Assembly (NCBI GenBank): GCA_016214425.1
Contig: JACRON010000197.1
Location: 1 to 11,791, forward strand
Length of the DNA stretch: 11,791 nucleotides
From: Nitrospirota bacterium
Lineage (GTDB): Bacteria; Nitrospirota; CAKKRA01; 9FT-COMBO-42-15
Reading direction: 5' to 3'
The notes beneath the pieces are model-generated. The model searched no databases and was not told where the DNA came from. It saw nothing but the letters and a program-made list of their open reading frames with translations. How positions within the stretch are numbered: the stretch's first letter is position 1; every line of letters starts with the position of its first letter. Made by a program: the position numbers and the translations under genes. Shown here in pieces: positions 6,345 to 11,791 of the stretch.

Positions 6345-7121
6345 TTAAGGGTCTCTATAGCCGGGCGGATAGGGGGCATATTTGTCTTCATCCCAGAGTC
6401 TGTTTCTTTCCTCAGGCTCGCATTTGAGAAGTCCTTTTTTGCAGAGGGATTCACGCCATTCGTACTTTACCAGTATCTTTTTAAAAGGATTGCCTTCAGG
6501 TTCAAACTCAACCTTTATTACAGGAGAGTATCTCTCATCTCCGAAACCTGTTCCGGCGGCACCGCTCTCAAAATTCTTTAATCTGCCGAATGGCGCAGCC
6601 TTCTCTTTATGTATCTCTCTTTCATAAAATATTCTCGGTCTATCCTTTCCCCTGAATATTGCAACCGCAATCACTCCCATTGCCGAGGTGTCTTCAAAGG
6701 CCCTCATGGCATACGAATCTTTTAAATCGGTAAAATAGAATCTATGCACGGTATTCTGATCCGTCCTCCAGCCTTCAAGCTTCGTAGAACCGTAGGGATT
6801 CACAATATACATCGTCTCGCTATTTTTGAGAAACGATTTCTTACCGTTGATTATATTCCTTCCGTCGACAGCGATAACAACCCCTATCCTTTCAGGCATA
6901 TTGTTTCTTACAACGATGCTGTAGTTTTCACCTCTTCTTGCCTCAAGGTATCTCTTTACTATGTGCGTACTATCTTTTTCTAAGTCCTTGAAAGGTAAAG
7001 TCGGTAATCTATACCCCCTATCAGAGACAATTTCTATGTCCACATTACCTCCCCAATGGGCATAGGCAATCGACGTAGACAATATAAGTACGGCTGCAAG
7101 TAATATTACTGCGTAACGCAT
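6345..7121 (-). CDS. Exported conserved protein of unknown function
   Basis: A 258-residue protein with a clear Sec signal peptide: MRY, a hydrophobic core (about 4-18) and likely cleavage after AYA at residue 21. The mature part is soluble. A block around residues 65-150 (SIVVRNNMPERIGVVIAVDG, then NPYGSTKLEGWR and the SAMGVIAVAIFR segment) feels like a conserved beta-rich domain I associate with hypothetical proteins of Gram-negative environmental genomes. I cannot name a family. Cysteines 228 and 234 or so near the C-terminus (LCKKGLLKCEPEE) could form a disulphide, as expected outside the cytoplasm. AGGAGG sits within 15 bases of the ATG. It is the only gene opposite in direction to the others right of intI and has its own terminator, an argument against it being an ordinary integron cassette gene. 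Confidence 0.8.
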   Translation of the reverse strand: MRYAVILLAAVLILSTSIAYAHWGGNVDIEIVSDRGYRLPTLPFKDLEKDSTHIVKRYLEARRGENYSIVVRNNMPERIGVVIAVDGRNIINGKKSFLKNSETMYIVNPYGSTKLEGWRTDQNTVHRFYFTDLKDSYAMRAFEDTSAMGVIAVAIFRGKDRPRIFYEREIHKEKAAPFGRLKNFESGAAGTGFGDERYSPVIKVEFEPEGNPFKKILVKYEWRESLCKKGLLKCEPEERNRLWDEDKYAPYPPGYRDP

Positions 7122-7185
7122 TTCTTCCTCCTTTCTTTTTATTTGTTTTACTATTTAGACAATAGAAAGGAGAAATTCGTTCCCC

Positions 7186-7515
7186 CAAATTTTTTAATAT
7201 TTGAAAAACGGGACGGCAGACTTTCCAAAATGTCATCCCTTCACTTCGTTCAGGACGGCGTCTGAGGTTTGAGCTGAAGCTTGTCCTGAGCCCTTCGCTT
7301 ATCATTCTGAGTCCCGATCAGAATCGGGACGAAGAATCTCGCTCAGAGCTTGCCCTGAGTGTAACGAAGGGACAGGCTCAGCGAAAAATCTCGTTTGTAA
7401 CCGCCATTCTGAACTTGGTTCTCTACGAGTTATAGACAGAATCTAATGAATTCAATAGGTTATGAGACCCCGAAACAAGTTCGGGGCAGGCTCTGAGACA
7501 AGTTCAGGGTGACAT
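7186..7515. repeat. Cluster of dispersed inverted repeats in a gene-free spacer
   Basis: The 600 bases between 7122 and 7722 hold no credible gene. They contain several diverged units of a TCATTCTGA...GAAGAATCTCG repeat, with hairpins GTCCCGAT/ATCGGGAC (7311-7318 with 7323-7330) and CCCCGAA/TTCGGGG (7468-7474 with 7480-7486), plus CCCTTCGCTT and TGAGTGTAACGAAGG variants around 7290-7370. These look like repeated decay and insertion of small palindromic units; related fragments lie at 6154-6274. Confidence 0.7.
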
Positions 7516-7631
7516 ACATAGATCATATTTATACCTCCAAAATGGAAGGATAGACGCAATGCGTATATAACAAATTATCTGCTCATTGAAGGTAAATTGG
7601 TGTTCATTTTCAACAATATTTATATGAATTA

Positions 7632-7660
7632 TTGACAGTTACCCCTTTTAAATATAAAAT
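7632..7660 (+). promoter_or_regulatory. Promoter for the nuclease gene
   Basis: TTGACA (7632-7637), 17-base spacer, TAAAAT (7655-7660), leaving a leader of about 55 bases before the ATG at 7723. Near-consensus sigma-70 elements in an otherwise AT-rich stretch. Confidence 0.65.
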
Positions 7661-7694
7661 TCAAATATTAAGTGAAATAAGCATAAAAGTAAAT

Positions 7695-7701
7695 GTTAGG
7701 C
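7695..7701 (+). other. Possible integron core site GTTAGGC
   Basis: GTTAGGC matches the GTTRRRY core exactly and would pair with the core ACCTAAC at 9679-9685 at six of seven positions. That would make 7696-9761 a two-gene cassette. No attC or attI-like palindrome lies to its left, so it may well be chance. Confidence 0.25.
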
Positions 7702-7722
7702 CATAGTTAGAAAAAGCCAAAA

Positions 7723-8904
7723 ATGTTTTTATTAGATAAACGAATCATTATCCTCTTCCTGTCTACCATCATCATCCTCATGGGAGCGATTTACACAGGA
7801 GAACTGTCCCTATCTGAAGCCCAGGATGTCATATCATGGGAAGATGCCCACCGCTACTACGGAGAGTTTAAAACAGTGGAAGGAGTGGTCGTAAGAAGCC
7901 ATAACTCCGGAAAAGCCGTCTTTCTGAACTTTCATCCGAACTGGAAGAGGTATTTCACCGCAGTGATCTTTGCCAGAGATTTCCACAAGTTCCCCGAAAG
8001 TCCTGAAAAGCACTATCTCAACAAGCGGGTTCGTATCACGGGAAAAATCAAGGAGTATCAGGGTAAGCCGGAAATCATCCTCCAATCTCCGGATGCCATC
8101 CAGATCCTCTATCACCGTCCTGATCCAGGAGGAACGGTTCTGGAAGGAGTACTGGTTGAAAAGGTGGCGGATGGCGACACGATCTCCATCCGTTACAGGG
8201 GAGACCAATATACAGTGCGCCTCATCGGCGTGGACACACCGGAAACCGCGCACCCCCTTAAGCCAGTCCAGTACTTCGCAGACGAGGCCACACGATTCAC
8301 GAAAACACTGGCGGAGGGGAAAGTCGTCCGTCTGGAATTCGACTGGCAGCGGTTGGATAAATACGATCGGCTGCTGGCTTACATCTACCTTCCGGACGGC
8401 CGGATGCTTAATGCGGAGATTATCAAACAGGGGTTCGGGTTTGCCTATGTCAAGTATCACTTTAAACACCTTGACCTGTTCAGGCAACTGGAATCAGAGG
8501 CGCGTACAGGAGGCAGAGGATTGTGGGATGGAGAAGGGCACAAGGAACTCCGCTGGCTGCAGGAACAACAGCGGGAGCCAATCCTGCTGACCTTGACCTC
8601 ACGGTGCACTTGGGAGATCAGCTATCTAAAATATGTCCGCAATGTCCCCGTAGCCGAAATCCCCATTTCCTTAAGTGACCTCCGCCTCTGGACTAATGAA
8701 TACGCCCCGCAGGATCTGGATCTCCGTTTGAAACAGGCTGGCTGGAAGATAAAACCCGGTTCTGATGGAGAGAAGATCTCCGCCTATGAAATGACAAATA
8801 TACGGTGGGGGTTCGTCAGCCGATTCGGTGAGCGGGTGAACATCCTGCAGGAAGGGATTCCGTCCTTCCTTACTGAAACCCAGCAACAGGTTTGCAGGAA
8901 CTGA
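7723..8904 (+). CDS. Membrane-anchored or exported OB-fold plus thermonuclease (SNase) protein
   Basis: A 393-residue protein. Residues 7-24 are a hydrophobic signal/anchor. Residues about 36-130 resemble an OB-fold nucleic-acid-binding domain (VEGVVVRSHNSGKAVFLNF, then RVRITGKIKEYQGKPEIIL). Residues about 138-270 are a staphylococcal-nuclease domain with the full catalytic set: D150 and D152 in VADGDT, R166 and D171 and E174 in VRLIGVDTPE, and R216 in KYDRLLAY, a Ca2+-dependent phosphodiesterase able to cut DNA and RNA. The last 120 residues are of unknown fold. It is much longer than the ~150-residue minimal enzyme. The OB domain may position nucleic acid. It probably acts in the envelope or outside the cell, for example in scavenging DNA. 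It has its own promoter. The Shine-Dalgarno is poor. A TGCAGGA/TCCTGCA stem (8893-8917) overlaps the stop. Confidence 0.88.
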   Translation: MFLLDKRIIILFLSTIIILMGAIYTGELSLSEAQDVISWEDAHRYYGEFKTVEGVVVRSHNSGKAVFLNFHPNWKRYFTAVIFARDFHKFPESPEKHYLNKRVRITGKIKEYQGKPEIILQSPDAIQILYHRPDPGGTVLEGVLVEKVADGDTISIRYRGDQYTVRLIGVDTPETAHPLKPVQYFADEATRFTKTLAEGKVVRLEFDWQRLDKYDRLLAYIYLPDGRMLNAEIIKQGFGFAYVKYHFKHLDLFRQLESEARTGGRGLWDGEGHKELRWLQEQQREPILLTLTSRCTWEISYLKYVRNVPVAEIPISLSDLRLWTNEYAPQDLDLRLKQAGWKIKPGSDGEKISAYEMTNIRWGFVSRFGERVNILQEGIPSFLTETQQQVCRN

Positions 8905-9114
8905 TTTTTGTCCTGCACATAGGTTAATAAATTAACATAGGAACACTTCCCATATTTCTTGATAAGTTTGCAGTGTTTATATAGCATAATACCCCATGCC
9001 GAGAATTGCAAGAGTATGCGCAGAGGGATACCCTCACCATATAACACAGAGGGGAAACAATAAGGAGAGGGTATTTTCCGATGATGATGACAGACGACAT
9101 AATCTACACAAACA
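8905..9114. other. Gene-free spacer with a short palindrome
   Basis: No gene is seen. GTTAATaaATTAAC (8923-8936) is a 6-bp inverted repeat with a 2-base centre, of operator type. I see no attC and no canonical GTTRRRY junction here that would mark the left end of the next cassette. Confidence 0.4.
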
Positions 9115-9144
9115 TTGACAAGGCGCTTTTTTTGAAAATATAAT
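9115..9144 (+). promoter_or_regulatory. Strong promoter for the CxxC membrane-protein gene
   Basis: TTGACA (9115-9120), 18-base spacer, TATAAT (9139-9144): both hexamers are perfect consensus. The gene starts at 9217 with AGGAGG at 9205-9210. Most cassette genes rely on Pc, so a private promoter this good is notable. Confidence 0.8.
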
Positions 9145-9216
9145 TCAATCAAATGCAGAAGCAGTTTAAAAATAAATGTTATGTGAACCATTATACAACT
9201 ACTCAGGAGGACAGCC

Positions 9217-9684
9217 ATGAGACTTCAGCGTTCTCAATATTTAGCAAAAATTGCCAAAAGCACTGCCTTTCAAACTACCATTTATCTTACAGTCATAATA
9301 GTTATGAGCAATCTCAACGCACTGGTTGATCTTATCCTCCACCCAGATATTCCATACTTTGATGAAGAACACTTGATTGTAGGAGGCGTTACTTGTTTTG
9401 TTAGTATTGTTCTATTCGGGATTTTGTTCATTTATGTGCGCCACCTAGACAACGCGCTTAACACGATCAAAACTCTAGAAAGCATTTTGCCAGTTTGTTC
9501 AAATTGTAAAAAAATCCGAAAGACTGATTCAGATCCCAAGAAGATGGATTCTTGGCAGCCAATAGAATCTTATATCACACAAAAGACGACTACCAGCTTC
9601 AGTCACGGAATATGTCCAGAATGTTTTTCAAAGCTCTATCCTGAATATGACGACAATAAGACTAAACAAAATGACGTCACCTAA
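9217..9684 (+). CDS. Small membrane protein with a CxxC...HxxCxxC tail domain
   Basis: A 155-residue protein with two membrane segments (about 20-41 and 54-75), a short helical linker (76-90) and a cytoplasmic tail. The tail begins ILPVCSNCKKIR (C94, C97) and ends SFSHGICPECFSKLYPE (H130, C133, C136), with the intervening DSWQPIESYI. This is the motif commonly found at the C-terminus of PAS/GGDEF/histidine-kinase and response-regulator proteins in environmental bacteria (LPICASCKKIR...W..IE.YI...FSHGICP.C), probably a zinc- or redox-active knuckle of unknown role. Here it occurs without any kinase, cyclase or receiver domain, tied only to a two-helix membrane anchor. The stop codon TAA lies inside the first core site of the attC that follows, typical for a cassette gene. 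It could relay a signal to a partner elsewhere. Confidence 0.8.
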   Translation: MRLQRSQYLAKIAKSTAFQTTIYLTVIIVMSNLNALVDLILHPDIPYFDEEHLIVGGVTCFVSIVLFGILFIYVRHLDNALNTIKTLESILPVCSNCKKIRKTDSDPKKMDSWQPIESYITQKTTTSFSHGICPECFSKLYPEYDDNKTKQNDVT

Positions 9685-9767
9685 CCACAGGGTCAACCAG
9701 ACCGCGAGAACTGCAGCAGCCTTGCGGGTTAGCTTTTTCGCGCGGCTGGTTACCCTGAACGTTAGCC
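9679..9767 (+). other. attC recombination site 1
   Basis: R'' ACCTAAC (9679-9685), L'' CAGGGT-C-AACCAG (9688-9700, C9694 extrahelical), L' CTGGTT-ACCCTG (9746-9757), R' GTTAGCC (9761-9767). CTAAC pairs with GTTAG outside the main stem. Length is 89 bp with an imperfect central stem. The crossover falls after G9761. R' matches the complement of the next cassette's R'' (GGCTAAC) and not its own, as expected when the next cassette was inserted here. Confidence 0.9.
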
Positions 9768-9789
9768 AGACATCATAAAGGATATCGAA

Positions 9790-10608
9790 ATGCCAAATCT
9801 GCCCCATTTCATTAGCAGTCTGGTTGCAAAGCGCTTTTTTAATCTTTATCAGCGTAGCAGGAGAGTCATAAATCCTCCTTTCAGGGTTGCCTTTACAGAA
9901 ATTCCTACCGGGTGGATAGAAAAATCATGTTGGGGAGACCTCACTTGGGTATGGAGGAAGAATGGTATTTCTGCCACTGGCATTGCAGGTTTCATATGTG
10001 GGAACAGTGACTCTTTCGGCTGTTCAACCCTCTGGAATCCAGAATCACCAAATTATCTTGCATGGTGCGGAACGTACATATATAAGCCTGATAATTTCAG
10101 TGCCTTTTATCATCCAGAAATAGGAGCAACAGAAATGGCAAGGAATATCGGTTATAAAGATGATATTACATGGTCAAAAATGTACGGCAATAAACAAGCA
10201 TTCTATGAAGAAATCCATGTTGAAAAATTGGAGCGACCACTTATTTCAGTGCCTTTCCAAAGCGAATCATATTTTTCTACAGTTCGGTGTCAAACATATC
10301 TTGGACCTAAAAGCAGGAGTTTTACTGCCCGACTTGCGAGTGCGAGTATGGCAAGATTATATAGAAAAACTTCTGACATCATGTTGGAAGATAGGTTCTT
10401 CTTACCCGCTCCTCAGTTGTGCAGAGGGCACTCATATGAAAGTATATTGCGGGATGTTTGGGTAACGCGTGTACTGTTTCCAGAAGAGGAAATTATTTAT
10501 GTTATTTATGCCACTTCAGCAAGGTCAGAAGATAGCACCCGGAATTATTCGCAATTATTACAGCCAGAATTTGAAAGGTTTTTTGATGGGATAAAACTTC
10601 TTAAATGA
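9790..10608 (+). CDS. Integron cassette protein of unknown function
   Basis: A 272-residue protein, the only gene of the cassette spanning 9762-10671. It has no obvious signal peptide or membrane segment. The first third is rich in aromatic residues and cysteine: CWGDLTWVWRKNG (C47), GFICGNSDSFGC (C70, C78) and NYLAWCGTYIYKP (C93), with C167 and C211 later. The pattern suggests a beta-rich globular fold. I do not recognise the family. AAAGGA at 9777-9782 precedes the ATG by seven bases, and the gene starts only 28 bases inside the cassette, so it could be read from an upstream promoter such as the one at 9115. Its codon and base use (about 40% GC) differ from the cassette gene on its right. 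Confidence 0.75.
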   Translation: MPNLPHFISSLVAKRFFNLYQRSRRVINPPFRVAFTEIPTGWIEKSCWGDLTWVWRKNGISATGIAGFICGNSDSFGCSTLWNPESPNYLAWCGTYIYKPDNFSAFYHPEIGATEMARNIGYKDDITWSKMYGNKQAFYEEIHVEKLERPLISVPFQSESYFSTVRCQTYLGPKSRSFTARLASASMARLYRKTSDIMLEDRFFLPAPQLCRGHSYESILRDVWVTRVLFPEEEIIYVIYATSARSEDSTRNYSQLLQPEFERFFDGIKLLK

Positions 10609-10618
10609 AAAAGCTTTT

Positions 10619-10677
10619 GGCTAACAATACCTTCCAGCGGACGGCGTAAACGCCGCCGCTGAAGGCAATCGTTCCCT
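10619..10677 (+). other. attC recombination site 2 (59 bp)
   Basis: R'' GGCTAAC (10619-10625), then CCTTC-C-AGCGG-A-CGGCG (10630-10646), loop TAAA, then CGCCG-CCGCT-GAAGG (10651-10665), CAATC, and G^TT at 10671/10672. The stem is perfect apart from two extrahelical bases, C10635 and A10641, both on the same arm as required for strand choice by IntI. The length is that of the classic 59-base element. R'' pairs perfectly with G10671 plus TTAGCC (9762-9767), the other end of its own cassette. Confidence 0.88.
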
Positions 10678-10793
10678 CCCTCGCTTCGCTCGGTAGGGAA
10701 TGCGGCGGTAAGCGGCGACTGCCTGCTGCCCTCGCTCCGCTCGGGCAGGGAACCAGGCAGTCAAGACGGACTCGCCCTTCGGGCGGCCGCTTA
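10671..10793. repeat. 123-bp GC-rich palindromic element, copy B
   Basis: Identical to 4620-4742. Here the structure is complete: an 18-nt arm at 10699-10716 (AATGCGGCGGTAAGCGGC) pairs perfectly with 10786-10803, just beyond the shared sequence, and encloses three smaller hairpins. The left end coincides with the attC crossover G10671^TT. On the right, ATTAGGC (10801-10807) looks like a core site with A for G, so 10672-10801 could be a gene-less cassette. AGGGAAC (10747-10753) would be its R''. Confidence 0.9.
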
Positions 10794-10820
10794 CCGCCGC
10801 ATTAGGCGACATAGAACAAC

Positions 10821-11639
10821 ATGAAAGCACTGGAAGAGCTTCAGAAACTGATACCGTGGCTGGCAACATTGCCTCCGATACCCAAGGTGATCCTGTCGGT
10901 GATCATCGTCAGTAGTGCGGCTTTGTTGCTCACACTAATCTGGGCCCCTCCGAAGCCCCCAACTCAGCCCAAGACGGACAAACCGTCTGAAAGGCAACAG
11001 TCAATCGTTGTCGGTCAGGGTGCGAACGTCGGCACGTTGATCCAAGCCCAAACGATCGTCGGGCTCTCTTTGTCGTCCAAGCCCGCCGATCCAATGCCGA
11101 ACACGGTGAGTTTCGTAGTCGAAGGTGTACGGGCAAGAGAGTCTCGTTTCCAGGTACTGTTTTCCTTGTGGAATATGACGGTTAACGCGATCAAAGTGTT
11201 TGACGTTTCGACCAAGGAGTATGCCCGCATCCATAGCTTCGCTTACTATGGTGGCCCGCGCGCGGAACTCGTTCTCCGTCCCGATCAACCCTCGACGCTC
11301 TGGAGCGGCGAGACATACGAAATCCCTTCTCGCGAAAGCGCATCGTTCAACCTTTCGTACCTCGTTGATACAGGACCGGCAGACGGGGAGCCGTGGGTGG
11401 TATTCGGCATTACGGTGCGCTATCACCAGCACGATGGCCGCGTCATTTCCCTTCCGTCTGACGCACTCTTCTTGTATAGAAAAGGGCAGGTTTTTGCCAT
11501 CCGGCCAACGGAGCTGGACAGCCTCCGCGACCTTAAGACCCAGCTATACACCTCTAGAACAGTGCAGGACTGGGCCGACCGTATCCACCGAATGGTGGCT
11601 GGCAGTTTCGACAAGCATCGGCAAGGAGGGGGACCGTGA
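10821..11639 (+). CDS. Single-pass membrane protein of unknown function (cassette cargo)
   Basis: A 272-residue protein. One membrane helix lies at about residues 22-41 (VILSVIIVSSAALLLTLIWA), followed by a proline/lysine-rich linker (42-56, PPKPPTQPKTDKP) and a soluble domain of about 200 residues. The short N-terminus has few charges, so the soluble part is probably outside the cytoplasm, though the reverse is possible. The domain has beta-type stretches (SFVVEGVRARESRFQVLFSL, later WVVFGITVRYHQHDG) but I do not recognise a family. GC content is clearly higher than in the preceding cassette, a sign of separate origin. No Shine-Dalgarno is evident before the ATG. An insertion sequence begins about 20 bases after the stop, so its attC, if any, is displaced beyond the window. 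Confidence 0.7.
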   Translation: MKALEELQKLIPWLATLPPIPKVILSVIIVSSAALLLTLIWAPPKPPTQPKTDKPSERQQSIVVGQGANVGTLIQAQTIVGLSLSSKPADPMPNTVSFVVEGVRARESRFQVLFSLWNMTVNAIKVFDVSTKEYARIHSFAYYGGPRAELVLRPDQPSTLWSGETYEIPSRESASFNLSYLVDTGPADGEPWVVFGITVRYHQHDGRVISLPSDALFLYRKGQVFAIRPTELDSLRDLKTQLYTSRTVQDWADRIHRMVAGSFDKHRQGGGP

Positions 11640-11675
11640 GGTGTTGATCCCTCGACAGGCTGTGTGAAAAGTCCC

Positions 11676-11704
11676 TTCTTTGAAGATACCTTCTGTGGTA
11701 TAAT
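11676..11704 (+). promoter_or_regulatory. Transposase promoter
   Basis: TATAAT (11699-11704) with an extended -10 TG one base upstream (11696-11697) and a weak TTCTTT -35 candidate 17 bases before it. It sits between the IS end and the transposase start. Confidence 0.5.
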
Positions 11705-11727
11705 TTAAGAAAAACTACGGAGGCCAT

Positions 11728-11791
11728 ATGAAATTTCTTTCTCAAACAGACAAGGATCAAATGATGCTGCTTCCACTCTCCATCAACGACT
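11728..11791 (+). CDS. IS1182/IS5-like transposase, N-terminus only
   Basis: Twenty-one residues are visible, MKFLSQTDKDQMMLLP and then LSIND, from an ATG with GGAGG five bases upstream (11719-11723). The opening, with a Q(M)MLLPLSINDLV-like phrase, resembles the DUF772-type N-terminus of IS1182/IS5-family DDE transposases. The catalytic domain lies beyond the window, so intactness is unknown. Confidence 0.62.
   Translation, partial: MKFLSQTDKDQMMLLPLSIND

Larger units (their letters stand above)
11658..11791 (+). mobile_element. Left end of an insertion sequence (IS1182/IS5-like), cut by the window edge
   Basis: GGCTGTGTGAAAAGTCCC (from about 11658) has the look of the terminal inverted repeat of IS1182-type elements. 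A promoter and a transposase start follow at once. The exact boundary and target duplication cannot be set without the right end. Confidence 0.6.

Noticed and set aside
7186..7515. CRISPR-like array
   Set aside because: The repeats are short, diverged, inverted and irregularly spaced, without constant-length spacers or cas genes.
7834..8590. Long open frames overlapping the nuclease gene (217 codons minus strand, 206 codons plus strand)
   Set aside because: The nuclease frame has clear SNase catalytic motifs and a promoter; the others show no recognisable domain.
8893..8917. Terminator at the end of the nuclease gene
   Set aside because: The 7-bp stem overlaps the stop codon and has no T-run after it; too weak to call.
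10619..10807. A single 189-bp attC from GGCTAAC to ATTAGGC
   Set aside because: The first 59 bp already form a complete attC with proper extrahelical bases, and the long version would need an unusual size and a core with A in place of the conserved G.

Overview
The window looks like bacterial chromosome from an uncultured lineage. Base composition is mixed: AT-rich housekeeping genes sit beside patches of clearly higher GC. A prfB-lysS pair, a palindrome of the kind dispersed through many environmental genomes, and degenerate 'TCATTCTGA...GAAGAATCTC' spacer repeats recall Nitrospirota or Desulfobacterota-type genomes. That placement is a guess; nothing here fixes the phylum.

Left part (1-2825, all minus strand) is translation machinery. 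It holds lysS (cut by the left edge), prfB with a programmed +1 frameshift and an apparent 8-bp tandem duplication that rewrites its C-terminus, and a small GGQ release-factor-like protein.

Middle-left (2853-4620) is an integron platform. It has a full-length integron integrase (intI, minus strand) with a duplicated N-terminal domain and a palindromic repeat built into its linker. A 36-codon remnant of a second intI lies directly downstream in the same frame, sharing a 16-bp direct repeat with the first. Upstream of intI are a plausible promoter, an 11-bp hairpin and a candidate attI with the arrangement AAC-TG-GTT.

Right part (4620-11657) is the side where cassettes are expected. A 123-bp GC-rich palindromic element comes first, followed by a BrnT-like toxin/CopG-like antitoxin pair with its own promoter, operator-like repeat and terminator. 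Next are signal peptidase I, a minus-strand exported protein of unknown function between spacer repeats, and an OB-fold plus thermonuclease protein. Then come three cassette-type ORFs: a membrane protein with a CxxC...HxxCxxC tail and two unknown proteins. Two attC sites can be folded by eye (9679-9767 and 10619-10677). Their core sites have the exchanged pairing expected of integrated cassettes, which defines one cassette at 9762-10671. The 123-bp element recurs exactly after the second attC, and both copies begin at the recombination G^TT. No attC is visible between 4743 and 9678, so that stretch is either degenerate array or ordinary chromosome.

At the right edge a new insertion sequence starts (about 11658), probably hiding the end of the last cassette. 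The best candidates for something new are the repeated 123-bp element as a possible gene-less cassette, the tandem intI remnant, and the uncharacterised cassette proteins.
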